Shown here: piece after piece, positions 1 to 7,430 of the stretch
How positions within the stretch are numbered: the first letter of the stretch is position 1
Layout: each line of letters opens with the position of its first letter
NCBI GenBank assembly: GCA_025459175.1
Contig: JALORC010000026.1
Span: 1 to 58,511 of the forward strand
Length of the DNA stretch: 58,511 bases
Direction: 5' to 3'
From: Planctomycetota bacterium
GTDB taxonomy: Bacteria; Planctomycetota; UBA1135; UBA2386
Program-made: the position numbers and the translations under genes
Notes under the pieces: model-generated
What the model saw: only the letters and a program-made list of their open reading frames with translations
Databases searched by the model: none
Told to the model about the DNA's origin: nothing

Positions 1-1
1 C

Positions 2-313
2 CTACCGGTCGGCTTCGCGTTGTTCTTCCAGAACTACTCGACGTTCAAGACCCGGCCCTGCCTGCACCTCGAGGACCTGTTCGTCGATCCGGCGTGCCGC
101 GGCAAGGGCATCGGCCTCGCGCTGCTGCGCGCCACCGCGGCGGTCGCGGTGGCGCGCGGCTGCCCGCGGCTCGACTGGAACGTGCTCGACTGGAACGCGC
201 CGGCGATCGGCTTCTACGAGGCGCAGGGCGCGCGGCTGATGTCCGACTGGAGGCTGTGCCGGCTCGACGGGGAAGCGCTCGCGAGTCTCGCGGCGGCGGC
301 CGGTCGAGGCTGA
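2..313 (+). CDS. GNAT family N-acetyltransferase, 5' end missing
   Basis: This is the C-terminal 103 residues of a GCN5-related acetyltransferase, which would transfer an acetyl group from acetyl-CoA to an amine. The visible part has the acetyl-CoA-binding core: a beta-strand ending in LEDLFVDP, the pyrophosphate loop RGKGIG, the following helix, then the LDWNVLDWNAPAIGFY segment and the YEAQGA turn typical of motif B. The reading frame is open to the left edge, so the start lies outside the window; the in-frame TTG at base 20 falls inside the conserved fold and is not a credible start. It converges on hipT with 8 bases between the stops. The substrate cannot be told from sequence. Confidence 0.85.
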   Translation, partial: LPVGFALFFQNYSTFKTRPCLHLEDLFVDPACRGKGIGLALLRATAAVAVARGCPRLDWNVLDWNAPAIGFYEAQGARLMSDWRLCRLDGEALASLAAAAGRG

Positions 314-321
314 TCGGCCGG

Positions 322-1251
322 CTAGGCCTCGCTCGGCGGCACCGGCGGCACGCGGGATTGCAGCATTGCGGCGTAGGTCTCACGCATGGCTTCGGGCAAG
401 GGAGCCTCGGCGACGAGGGCCAGCGCCCGCGGCAGCGCCGCGTGGATCTCCCTGAGAACGCGTTCGGCGGCTCGTTGCCCGATGGCGAACCGCTGCGCCA
501 GCTCGCGCAGGGTCTCGGGCTTCACATTGTCGCGCTTGCCGCACAACGACAGCGCCATTCTGTCCTTCGGCAGCGCAAGGTGGGTGTTGAGTTGGTCGTA
601 GGCCGGCGACAATCGGTAGCGGCCGTCTTCGTGCCGGAGCAGGGCCAAGTTCTTCAGGTGCATGTCGCCGTTGCCGACCCACCACGCGAACACGAACTGC
701 CGATACAGGCGCAGCAGCTCGATCAGTGGCTCGTTGGCGTGGCGACGCACCAACTTGCCACACTGTTCGGCACTGGCTTCGTACTTGTCCGCCGGCGCGA
801 GCTCCGCGAGCTGGCAGAAGTCCTCCATCGCGAGCTTGCCACCGTCGTCGGTCCGATCGAAACGACGAACGATGTAGGCCAGTGTGCCGTCGCGGAGCGA
901 GATCAGTGCGCACGGTGGCACCTTGACCCCGGCCATCGCCGCAATCCGTTGCGTGAGCCACTCGTTCTCGGGCAGGTGTGCGAACGTGCCGGCCTGGGGT
1001 TTCAGGATGTAGCGGTCGCCGTCGACCGCGATCTGCAGGGTGCGCCGCCGATGGTCGAGACGCACACTGAGCTTCTTCTGCACGCCGGAGATCGAGGTGC
1101 GGCCGACCATCGCCAGGGCCAGCGTCTGCAGTTGCGCGGTGTCCACGTCGAGTTCGGGCAGTGCGCGCAACCCGAACAGTTGCACGAGGCACGCCGGGTG
1201 GTAGCGATCGGCGTCGTCGACCACCTCGCCGCACGACCAGCAGCGGGTCAA
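322..1251 (-). CDS. hipT: HipT-type serine/threonine kinase toxin (split HipA C-terminal kinase)
   Basis: A 309-residue HipA-like kinase lacking the N-subdomain 1 of full HipA. Visible signatures are the Gly-rich loop SISG (Ser53 and Ser55, the SxS pair that is autophosphorylated in HipT), the catalytic loop GNGDMHLKN and the metal-binding SPAYDQLNT segment. E. coli O127 HipT, the described homologue, phosphorylates tryptophanyl-tRNA synthetase; the target here is inferred at most. I chose TTG at 1251 because it overlaps the hipS stop as TTGA, has GGAG 8 nt upstream, and places a CxxC...HxxC motif (Cys4, Cys7, His18, Cys21) at the N terminus. The frame extends upstream to 1341, but that part lies inside hipS. 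Last gene of hipB-hipS-hipT. Confidence 0.85.
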   Translation of the reverse strand: MTRCWSCGEVVDDADRYHPACLVQLFGLRALPELDVDTAQLQTLALAMVGRTSISGVQKKLSVRLDHRRRTLQIAVDGDRYILKPQAGTFAHLPENEWLTQRIAAMAGVKVPPCALISLRDGTLAYIVRRFDRTDDGGKLAMEDFCQLAELAPADKYEASAEQCGKLVRRHANEPLIELLRLYRQFVFAWWVGNGDMHLKNLALLRHEDGRYRLSPAYDQLNTHLALPKDRMALSLCGKRDNVKPETLRELAQRFAIGQRAAERVLREIHAALPRALALVAEAPLPEAMRETYAAMLQSRVPPVPPSEA

Positions 1252-1631
1252 GGCTCGCGCTCCGCTGGTGGGACATCGACACCGTCCTCGGTCGGGCCCT
1301 CGGCCGGCACCACCTCGCATTCGCCCACGCAATCGCGACACGTCGCGAGCAACAAGCCGAATGCATCGTCGCGCGCGACCTTGAGTCGTGCGAGTGAGAT
1401 GTCGAGCAGCCAGCCTTCCGGTAGCAGATTGAGGAAGAACGGCAGCAGTCGGGTGCTGGTGTAGGGTTCGGCGCGCAACGGCATCGTCAGCGACACCGGA
1501 AAGGCGCCCTCGCGCGCCAAGTGGTCCGGGTCATAGAGGAAGTGGGTGCCGCCCCCAGGTAGCTCCTCGAGTGTGCCGCAACGGACCCCAGAGAGTCGGA
1601 CGGTTGCGCGCCGGAGGCTTGGTCGGCTCAT
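1248..1631 (-). CDS. hipS: HipS-like protein (HipA N-subdomain 1), probable antitoxin of HipT
   Basis: A 127-residue stand-alone version of the HipA N-terminal subdomain. It shows the usual pattern: a beta-strand-rich start, the FLYDPDHL strand, FPVSLTMPLR, and the LPFFLNLLPEGWLLD helix followed by ARLKVARDDAFGLLL. In HipBST systems this small protein, not HipB, neutralises the kinase; that role is inferred here from gene order. Its ATG overlaps the hipB stop by 4 bases and its TGA overlaps the hipT start by 4, so all three genes are probably translationally coupled. The tail carries three cysteines (CRDCVGEC) and an acidic end, which is unusual for this domain. Confidence 0.8.
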   Translation of the reverse strand: MSRPSLRRATVRLSGVRCGTLEELPGGGTHFLYDPDHLAREGAFPVSLTMPLRAEPYTSTRLLPFFLNLLPEGWLLDISLARLKVARDDAFGLLLATCRDCVGECEVVPAEGPTEDGVDVPPAEREP

Positions 1632-1870
1632 TCCCGCTCCGCCATGGACAGGTCGACGATGCCCAGTCGTTTCCCGAACGCGGCGAGCACCCGATTGACT
1701 GCGTCCATGCGCAGCGTCGGCTTCTGGTTCTCCAGTTCGGAGATGACACGCGTCCCGGAGCCTACGAGCTCGGCGAGCTGGCGCTGGCTCAAACCCGCCG
1801 CGCGTCGGCGCTGCCGGACGAAGGCAGCAATCGATTCCCGATCGGGATTACTCGTGGTTGAGGCGTGCAT
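1628..1870 (-). CDS. hipB: HipB-like XRE-family helix-turn-helix regulator
   Basis: An 80-residue Cro/CI-type DNA-binding protein. The HTH core spans about residues 17-70: VRQRRRAAGLSQRQLAELVG, then VISELENQKPTLRMDAV. HipB proteins bind the operon promoter as dimers and recruit HipA or HipS/HipT for autoregulation. The ATG at 1870 gives a short N-terminal arm before the HTH. A palindromic box lies within its first codons (1834-1849) and two more lie upstream, so initiation could also occur slightly downstream of 1870. It overlaps hipS by ATGA. It is the first gene of the operon, transcribed away from topA on the same strand. Confidence 0.85.
   Translation of the reverse strand: MHASTTSNPDRESIAAFVRQRRRAAGLSQRQLAELVGSGTRVISELENQKPTLRMDAVNRVLAAFGKRLGIVDLSMAERE
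1834..1849. promoter_or_regulatory. operator-like palindrome 1 for HipB (inside hipB 5' end)
   Basis: Contains the perfect 12-bp palindrome TCCCGATCGGGA (1836-1847) within the codons for Asn-Pro-Asp-Arg-Glu of hipB. Its centre lies 60 bp from box 2. The inverted-repeat form resembles known HipB operators, although the core sequence differs from the E. coli TATCC...GGATA type. Confidence 0.6.
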
Positions 1871-1895
1871 CTTGGGCTTTGGGGCAACTGATTGT

Positions 1896-1907
1896 TACCG
1901 ATCGGGA
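1896..1907. promoter_or_regulatory. operator-like palindrome 2 for HipB
   Basis: TACCGATCGGGA, one mismatch from a perfect palindrome and sharing the CCGATCGGGA core with boxes 1 and 3. It lies 26 bp upstream of the hipB ATG. Its centre is 60 bp from both neighbouring boxes. Confidence 0.6.
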
Positions 1908-1954
1908 TTATCGGTGGTCATTGCCCAGAACTCAAGCTGCTGGTAGCTATTCTA

Positions 1955-1968
1955 TTCCCGATCGGGAA
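1955..1968. promoter_or_regulatory. operator-like palindrome 3 for HipB
   Basis: The perfect 14-bp palindrome TTCCCGATCGGGAA, the best of the three boxes. It sits between the topA stop and hipB, 29 bp from topA. The AT-richer stretch between boxes 2 and 3 (1921-1954) is the likely location of the hipB promoter, but no clear -35/-10 pair was identified. Confidence 0.65.
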
Positions 1969-1997
1969 CATCTCATCGACCGGCGGGCCCCGCCCGC

Positions 1998-4703
1998 CTA
2001 CGAGCTGGCCGCCTTCTTCGGCCGCCGCGCCGAGCGCTTCTTCGGCGCCGGCCCCTTCGCCGCGCGCGCCGCCAGCAGTTCGAGCGCGCGCACCAGCGTC
2101 AGCTCGTCCGGGTTCTCGTCCTTGTTCAGCGACGCGTTGGTGGTGCCGTCGGTGACGTACGGACCGTAGCGACCGTCGAGCAGCTTGATCACCGTCTTCG
2201 TCACGGGGCTCTCGCCGAGTTCGCGCCGCGCCTTCTGCTGGCTCGGTGCGCCCTTGCGGCCGCGACCGCCGGTCTTCGGCTGCGCGAACAGCGCGGTCGC
2301 CAGCGCCAGGTCGACCGACAGCGGCGTGTGGCCGGCCGGGATGCTGCGCGTCTCCTTGCCCCACTTCAGATACGGGCCGAAGCGCCCGTTGGCGGCGAGG
2401 ATCGGTTCCTGCGTGCCCTCGGCGGTGACCGCGGTGCCGACCGTGCGCGGCAGCGCCAGCGTCGCCAGCGCCTGCTCGAGCGTGACCGTCTCCGGCTCCA
2501 TGCCGGCCAGCAGCGACGCCATCTTCGGCTTGTCGGCGACCGCACCCTTCTTGCCCTTCTTCGGCTTCGGTTCGACCTTCAGCTCCCCGAGCTGGAAGTA
2601 GGGACCGAAGCGGCCGACCTTGACGAACACCTGCAGGCCGGTCGCCGGATCGGTGCCGAGCACCTTCGGCCCGTCGCCGCCCTTCTTCAGCAGCTCGATG
2701 CCGCGCGCCAGCGTCATCTCGTCGGGCGGCGTCTCGTCGGGCACCGGCGCGCGCTTGTCGCCGCACGACAGGAACGGCCCGTAGCGGCCGACGCGGACCT
2801 CGACCAGTTCGCCGGCCTCGTTGGTGCCGAGCGGGATCGAGCAGACCTTGCGTGGGTCGATGTCGCCTTCGATGCCGCTGATGCGGTCGCGCAGGCCGGG
2901 GGCGCCGCCGGTCTTCTGCTCGCCGAGGAAGAAGTGGGTCAGGTAGTCGATCCGCTTCGCCTTGCCGTTGCTGATCTCGTCGAGATCGTCCTCCATCTTG
3001 GCGGTGAACTGGTAGTCGACCAGGAAACCGAGATAGGAGGCGAGCAGGTCGACGACCGCGAACGCGGTGAACGTCGGCACCAGCGCGGTGCCCTTCTTGA
3101 ACACGTACTCGCGGCGCACGATCGTCTCGATGATCGCCGCGTAGGTCGACGGCCGGCCGATGCCGCGCGCCTCGAGTTCCTTGATCAGGCCGGCTTCGCT
3201 GATGCGCGGCGGCGGCTGCGTGGTGTGGCCGGCGGCCTTCAGTTCGCCCGCGTTCGCCTGCTGGCCCTTCTTCAGGTCGGGCAGCACGCGCTCCTGTTCG
3301 GCGAGCTCGCTGTCGGCGTCCTCGAGGTCCTCGATGTAGGCGAGCCGGTAGCCGGGGAACTCGATGGTCTTGCCGGTGGCCGTGAAGCGCGCCTGGCCGT
3401 GCGCGGCGGTCGGCATGCCGAGCGTCATCGTCGTGCGCTGGCCGCGCGCGTCCTTCATCTGCGAGGCGACGGTGCGCCGCCAGATCAGGTCGTAGACGGC
3501 GCGTTCGTCGGGGCCCATGTCGCCGGGCAGTGCACTCGGGTGCACGAACTCGGCGCCGGCCGGGCGGATCGCCTCGTGCGCTTCCTGCGCGTTCTTGACC
3601 TTGGTCGAGTACTGGCGGCCGCCCTCGGGCAGGTATTGCGCGCCGAACTCGCGCTCGATCAGCGCCCGCGCGGCGGCGATCGCCTGCGTGCTCAGCGTGG
3701 TCGAGTCGGTGCGCATGTAGGTGATGAAGCCGTTCTCGTACAGCCGCTGCGCGGCCCGCATCGTGCGCGCGGCGGCGTAGCGCAGCTTGCGCGCGGCTTC
3801 CTGCTGCAGCGTCGAGGTCGTGAACGGCGGGTACGGGCGCTCGACGTACGGCTTCTGGTCGACCTCGAGTACGGTCGCCGCGCGGCCCTGCAGTTCGGCG
3901 GCGAGGCCCTTGGCCTGCTGCTCGCCGAGGATCACCAGCCCCTTGGCGGCGGCCTTCAGCTTGCCGGTGTCGGGATCGAAGTCGCGGCCGGTCGCCACGC
4001 GATCCTGGCCGAGACCCTGCAGCGCCGCCGGGAACACCGCCTCGCCGGCCGCGGTCAACACCGCATCGAGGGTCCAGTACTCGGCCGGCTGGAACCGCAT
4101 GCGTTCGCGTTCGCGTTCGACGATCAGCCGCACCGCGACCGACTGCACGCGGCCGGCGGACAGCTTCGGCTTGATCTTCTTCCACAGCAGCGGCGACACC
4201 GTGTAGCCGTAGAGCCGGTCGACCAGACGCCGCGTCTCCTGCGCCTCGACCAGGTCCATGTCGATCTGGCGCGGGTTGGCCAGCGCCTCGAGGATCGCCG
4301 GCTTGGTGATCTCGTGGAACACCAGCCGCTTGGTCTCGCACTTGGGCTCGAGCTCCTGCACCAGGTGCCAGGAGATCGACTCACCCTCGCGGTCCTCGTC
4401 GGTCGCCAGGTACAGGATCGAGGCATCCTTGACCATCGCCTTCAGCTTCTTCAGGTGGTCCTTCTTGTCGGCGGGGACCACGTAGAGGGCCTTGAAGTCG
4501 TGCTCGACGTCGATGCCGAGCTTGGCCCACTTCTCCTTCTTCAGCTCGGCGGGCACCTCGCTGGCGTCCCCGGGCAGGTCGCGGATGTGGCCGATGCTGG
4601 CCTCGATCCGGTAGTCCGAACCGAGGAACTTGCCGATCGTGCGCGCCTTGGCGGGCGACTCGACGATGACGACCGGGGTGCCTAGTTGCTTCTTGCTGGC
4701 CAT
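1998..4703 (-). CDS. topA: DNA topoisomerase I (type IA)
   Basis: A 901-residue type IA topoisomerase that relaxes negative supercoils. The TOPRIM domain occupies about residues 8-130, with VIVESPAKA and the metal-binding ATDEDREGE around 100-108. The SAGRVQSVAVRLIVERE motif follows at 182-199 and the catalytic tyrosine is Tyr329 in ITYMRTDSTTLS. The C-terminal third holds four repeats of the GRFGPYxxxG type (TopA C-terminal repeats without zinc-finger cysteines) and ends in a Lys/Arg/Pro-rich tail (KKRSARRPKKAASS). The ATG at 4703 starts directly before the conserved N terminus. A small hairpin (GCCGCC...GGGCGG, 4721-4739) lies just upstream. Length and domain order fit a full-length housekeeping enzyme. 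Confidence 0.97.
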   Translation of the reverse strand: MASKKQLGTPVVIVESPAKARTIGKFLGSDYRIEASIGHIRDLPGDASEVPAELKKEKWAKLGIDVEHDFKALYVVPADKKDHLKKLKAMVKDASILYLATDEDREGESISWHLVQELEPKCETKRLVFHEITKPAILEALANPRQIDMDLVEAQETRRLVDRLYGYTVSPLLWKKIKPKLSAGRVQSVAVRLIVERERERMRFQPAEYWTLDAVLTAAGEAVFPAALQGLGQDRVATGRDFDPDTGKLKAAAKGLVILGEQQAKGLAAELQGRAATVLEVDQKPYVERPYPPFTTSTLQQEAARKLRYAAARTMRAAQRLYENGFITYMRTDSTTLSTQAIAAARALIEREFGAQYLPEGGRQYSTKVKNAQEAHEAIRPAGAEFVHPSALPGDMGPDERAVYDLIWRRTVASQMKDARGQRTTMTLGMPTAAHGQARFTATGKTIEFPGYRLAYIEDLEDADSELAEQERVLPDLKKGQQANAGELKAAGHTTQPPPRISEAGLIKELEARGIGRPSTYAAIIETIVRREYVFKKGTALVPTFTAFAVVDLLASYLGFLVDYQFTAKMEDDLDEISNGKAKRIDYLTHFFLGEQKTGGAPGLRDRISGIEGDIDPRKVCSIPLGTNEAGELVEVRVGRYGPFLSCGDKRAPVPDETPPDEMTLARGIELLKKGGDGPKVLGTDPATGLQVFVKVGRFGPYFQLGELKVEPKPKKGKKGAVADKPKMASLLAGMEPETVTLEQALATLALPRTVGTAVTAEGTQEPILAANGRFGPYLKWGKETRSIPAGHTPLSVDLALATALFAQPKTGGRGRKGAPSQQKARRELGESPVTKTVIKLLDGRYGPYVTDGTTNASLNKDENPDELTLVRALELLAARAAKGPAPKKRSARRPKKAASS

Positions 4704-5008
4704 GCTGGGGGGACGTTCCAGCCGCCTTGTTAGGGGCGGTGGGAAGCGTGCGCAAGGATTCGGCTGTCGGAACGGTCGGTCTGAAGGCGAGTTCCGTGCT
4801 CGGACCGGGGTGTTCGAGCGGTCGTCGCGGCTGCCGGTTGCGGGTGCGGCCGCGGCGCCGGCGCTGGCCGCGAGGGTGGCCAGATTCCTGCCCCCGGCGC
4901 GAACGCGCGACCTCGAACGTCGCTCACCTCGCCGCAGCCGACCGCGGCTCGTGCCAGGACCGACCCAGTTGCGTCCTGGCTCACGTCCTCAGCCATTCCC
5001 CTCGCCCC
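4704..5008. other. divergent intergenic region between topA and a secreted-protein gene
   Basis: About 305 bases with no supported gene. An open frame runs through it into the downstream gene, but its translation is Arg/Pro-rich and has no signal peptide until the ATG at 5009. It should contain the promoters of topA (leftward) and of the secreted protein (rightward). The only structure seen is the GCCGCC/GGGCGG hairpin at 4721-4739 in the topA leader. Confidence 0.5.
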
Positions 5009-7363
5009 ATGAACTACCCACTCCGAGTGCTGGCCATAGCCCTCCACGCCAGCTTCTTGCTGCCCGCCCAGGCTCCCGCCGTGCTGTCGACCAAGCCACC
5101 GGAGGCGCCGTTGCCGGCCGCGGCCGATCCGGCATCGGCGCCGCTTCCGACCATGCCGGAAGCCCGCCCGATGCCCGGTCTGCGCACCCCGATCCACACC
5201 GCCGACCCGGACCTTGGTTCTGCCTACGGCACCTGGGCAGCCGGCGACGACTACAAGGTGTCGTTCCACGACGGCATGCAGTTCGTTCCCTACCTCGGGG
5301 CCGATTACCCGACCACGCAGACACTGCGCTGGCAGACGCGATCGGCCACGGTCGGCGGCGTCGAAATGGTGCAGGGCGAACCGATCCACTGGCACACGGA
5401 CTTCCGCTACGAGTATCGGTTCGCGGGCATCACGGAGGCCTACGACGTCCTGTCGGCCGGCCTCGAACAGACCTTCGTGCTGCACACGCTGCCGGCAGCC
5501 GGCGACCTGGTGATCCGCGGCACGGTCGCTTCCCGGCTGCGCAGCCGGACGACCGCAGCCGCGCACCAGCCCTTGACCTTCTGCGACGACGCCGGATCGG
5601 CGCTGGTCGAGTACGGACGCGCGATCGCGATCGATGGCAGCGGTCGCCGCACCGAAGTCACGACCGAGCACCGGGACGGTCTGGTGACCCTGACGGTGCC
5701 AGGGTCCTGGCTCACCGAGGCCACGCTGCCTCTGGTGGTCGATCCGATGTTGGCCACGGTCGCGACCATCGGCGTCGGAGGGCTCGGCAGTAGTGCGCTG
5801 CTACACTTCGACATCGCGCGCGACGGCGAAGCGACCGCTCGCAACCTCATGTTGGCCTACTCGCGAGCCGCGTCGGCGAACGACTCCGATCTCTGGCTCC
5901 GCCTCGCCAACGACGACTACTCCGATAGCACCATCGTCTTCAGCGACATCACCACCGCGTGGTCGTCGGACCAGCCGAGCTGCTGCTTCGTCGGTGGCGC
6001 CGACCGGTTCGTCAGCGTGTTCCGCCGCAAAGTCGACGACCCTGCCGAATGCAGCAGCAGCGGCATCCGTTGCAAGCTGCATCCCAGCGGCAGCACGGTT
6101 CTGACCACGAACGTCGGTGTGATGCCACAGGCGGCCCCAAGCCTCGACTACCGGCCCGACGTCGGCGGCATCGAAGCCTTCGCGAGCGGCAGCGCCGCGA
6201 TGGTGGTGTTCCAACGGGCCATCTTGGCCAACTGCAGGATCGTGGGCGACTACGTGATCTGCGCACGGATCGATGCGACCACCACGAACGGCACCTTCGG
6301 CTCGCCGGTCCTCCTTGCTCAAAGCGCCAGCCCCCACCCGAGCATCACTCCCGTGGCGGCCGGTGGGCCGTCGTCTTCCTGGGCTTGCGTATGGTCGCAA
6401 CGGGGCACGTACAATCCGTTCGAGAGCCGATTGACGGGCGCGCTGATCAATCAGAGTGGCGCCGTTTCCACCGGCCGATTCCACAGCGTGATCCAACCGG
6501 CTCCCCTCTATGACCTGGTCCAAAGCACGATGGTCGCCGGCAACGCGGGGCGCTACGCCGTGGTCTTCAAAACGCCAAGGTACCAGGTGCAGTTGCCGGC
6601 AGACCAGCTCTGGTTGCAACGCTTCGACTGGCCCGATGGTGCCGCCGCACCGACGGCCGAATATGCACCCGTGCTGTTGCGCAGCTCGCCGGACACCAAT
6701 CACCAGCCGACCGGCATCGCCTACGACACCGACACACGCTCGCACTGGGCGATCGGCTACCGCCGGACGACGGCCACCTCTTCCCAGCTGCACCATGCCC
6801 GCGTCGGCTACGACGGCAAGCCCACCGAGCTTCCGACCACCGCCTACGAATCGACCACGCTCGGCTCCGTCGTGGGCGGCAACTGCGTCTTCAACCGGAC
6901 CAACGACACGTTCCTGTTCGCCACTGCCACGACGAACCTGCTCAGCACGCAGTTGCGGGCCCACACGATGACCTACACGACGCCGGCGCCGGTGACCAAG
7001 TTCGGCGGCAGCTGCGGCGGCGCCACGATCGACTGGACTGGCAGCCGACAGATCGGGTCGGAGTTCTGCAGTGTGTTCGTGACCGGTGCTCCGACCACCG
7101 CCGCGCACTTCCTGCTGCTGTCCTTGCAGCCGGTCGATCTGCCGGTGCTGGACCCGGCGGTCCATCCTGGCTGTCGACTCCTGGTCTCGGCAACGGTGTC
7201 GGCGCTGGAGTCGCCGTTCGCGCCACGGGTCGGCAGCAGCGTGACGTTCCCGCTGTCGTTGCCGTCCTATCTGCACGGCCAGACGTTCCATTTCCAGGAT
7301 TGGTATGCACACGGGCAGCAGCTGTTCAGCACCCAGCGCCTGACCGTGCCGGTCGTCAGGTGA
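5009..7363 (+). CDS. secreted protein of unknown function with Planctomycetota-type C-terminal module
   Basis: A 784-residue protein. The start at 5009 gives a clear Sec signal peptide (VLAIALHASFLLPAQA), whereas the longer open frame does not. The mature N terminus is Pro/Ala-rich, then a beta-rich domain (about 60-260) of unrecognised family ends at LPLVVDPML. The middle resembles an irregular beta-propeller with spaced aromatic strands and paired cysteines (SCCF, CSSSGIRC, GNCVF, GGSCGG). The last 70 residues (GSSVTFPLSL ... HFQDWYAHG) resemble the terminal module of other secreted proteins in this window. It is probably exported to the periplasm or cell surface. Biochemical function is unknown. 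Confidence 0.75.
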   Translation: MNYPLRVLAIALHASFLLPAQAPAVLSTKPPEAPLPAAADPASAPLPTMPEARPMPGLRTPIHTADPDLGSAYGTWAAGDDYKVSFHDGMQFVPYLGADYPTTQTLRWQTRSATVGGVEMVQGEPIHWHTDFRYEYRFAGITEAYDVLSAGLEQTFVLHTLPAAGDLVIRGTVASRLRSRTTAAAHQPLTFCDDAGSALVEYGRAIAIDGSGRRTEVTTEHRDGLVTLTVPGSWLTEATLPLVVDPMLATVATIGVGGLGSSALLHFDIARDGEATARNLMLAYSRAASANDSDLWLRLANDDYSDSTIVFSDITTAWSSDQPSCCFVGGADRFVSVFRRKVDDPAECSSSGIRCKLHPSGSTVLTTNVGVMPQAAPSLDYRPDVGGIEAFASGSAAMVVFQRAILANCRIVGDYVICARIDATTTNGTFGSPVLLAQSASPHPSITPVAAGGPSSSWACVWSQRGTYNPFESRLTGALINQSGAVSTGRFHSVIQPAPLYDLVQSTMVAGNAGRYAVVFKTPRYQVQLPADQLWLQRFDWPDGAAAPTAEYAPVLLRSSPDTNHQPTGIAYDTDTRSHWAIGYRRTTATSSQLHHARVGYDGKPTELPTTAYESTTLGSVVGGNCVFNRTNDTFLFATATTNLLSTQLRAHTMTYTTPAPVTKFGGSCGGATIDWTGSRQIGSEFCSVFVTGAPTTAAHFLLLSLQPVDLPVLDPAVHPGCRLLVSATVSALESPFAPRVGSSVTFPLSLPSYLHGQTFHFQDWYAHGQQLFSTQRLTVPVVR

Positions 7364-7430
7364 TGGCTGCGGCGAGGACGCAAGCGGTGTCCTGGGCGAT
7401 CGGGCCGGCGCACGGGCGTTCGGCGTCGGT

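Noticed and set aside
322..1631. hipS and hipT as one hipA broken by a frameshift
   Set aside because: Each half has its own start with a 4-base overlap, HipT has GGAG before its start and an extra N-terminal motif, and split hipBST operons are a known arrangement.
2328..4685. A 785-codon open frame antisense to topA
   Set aside because: The composition is that of an antisense shadow and topA is unambiguous in the opposite frame.
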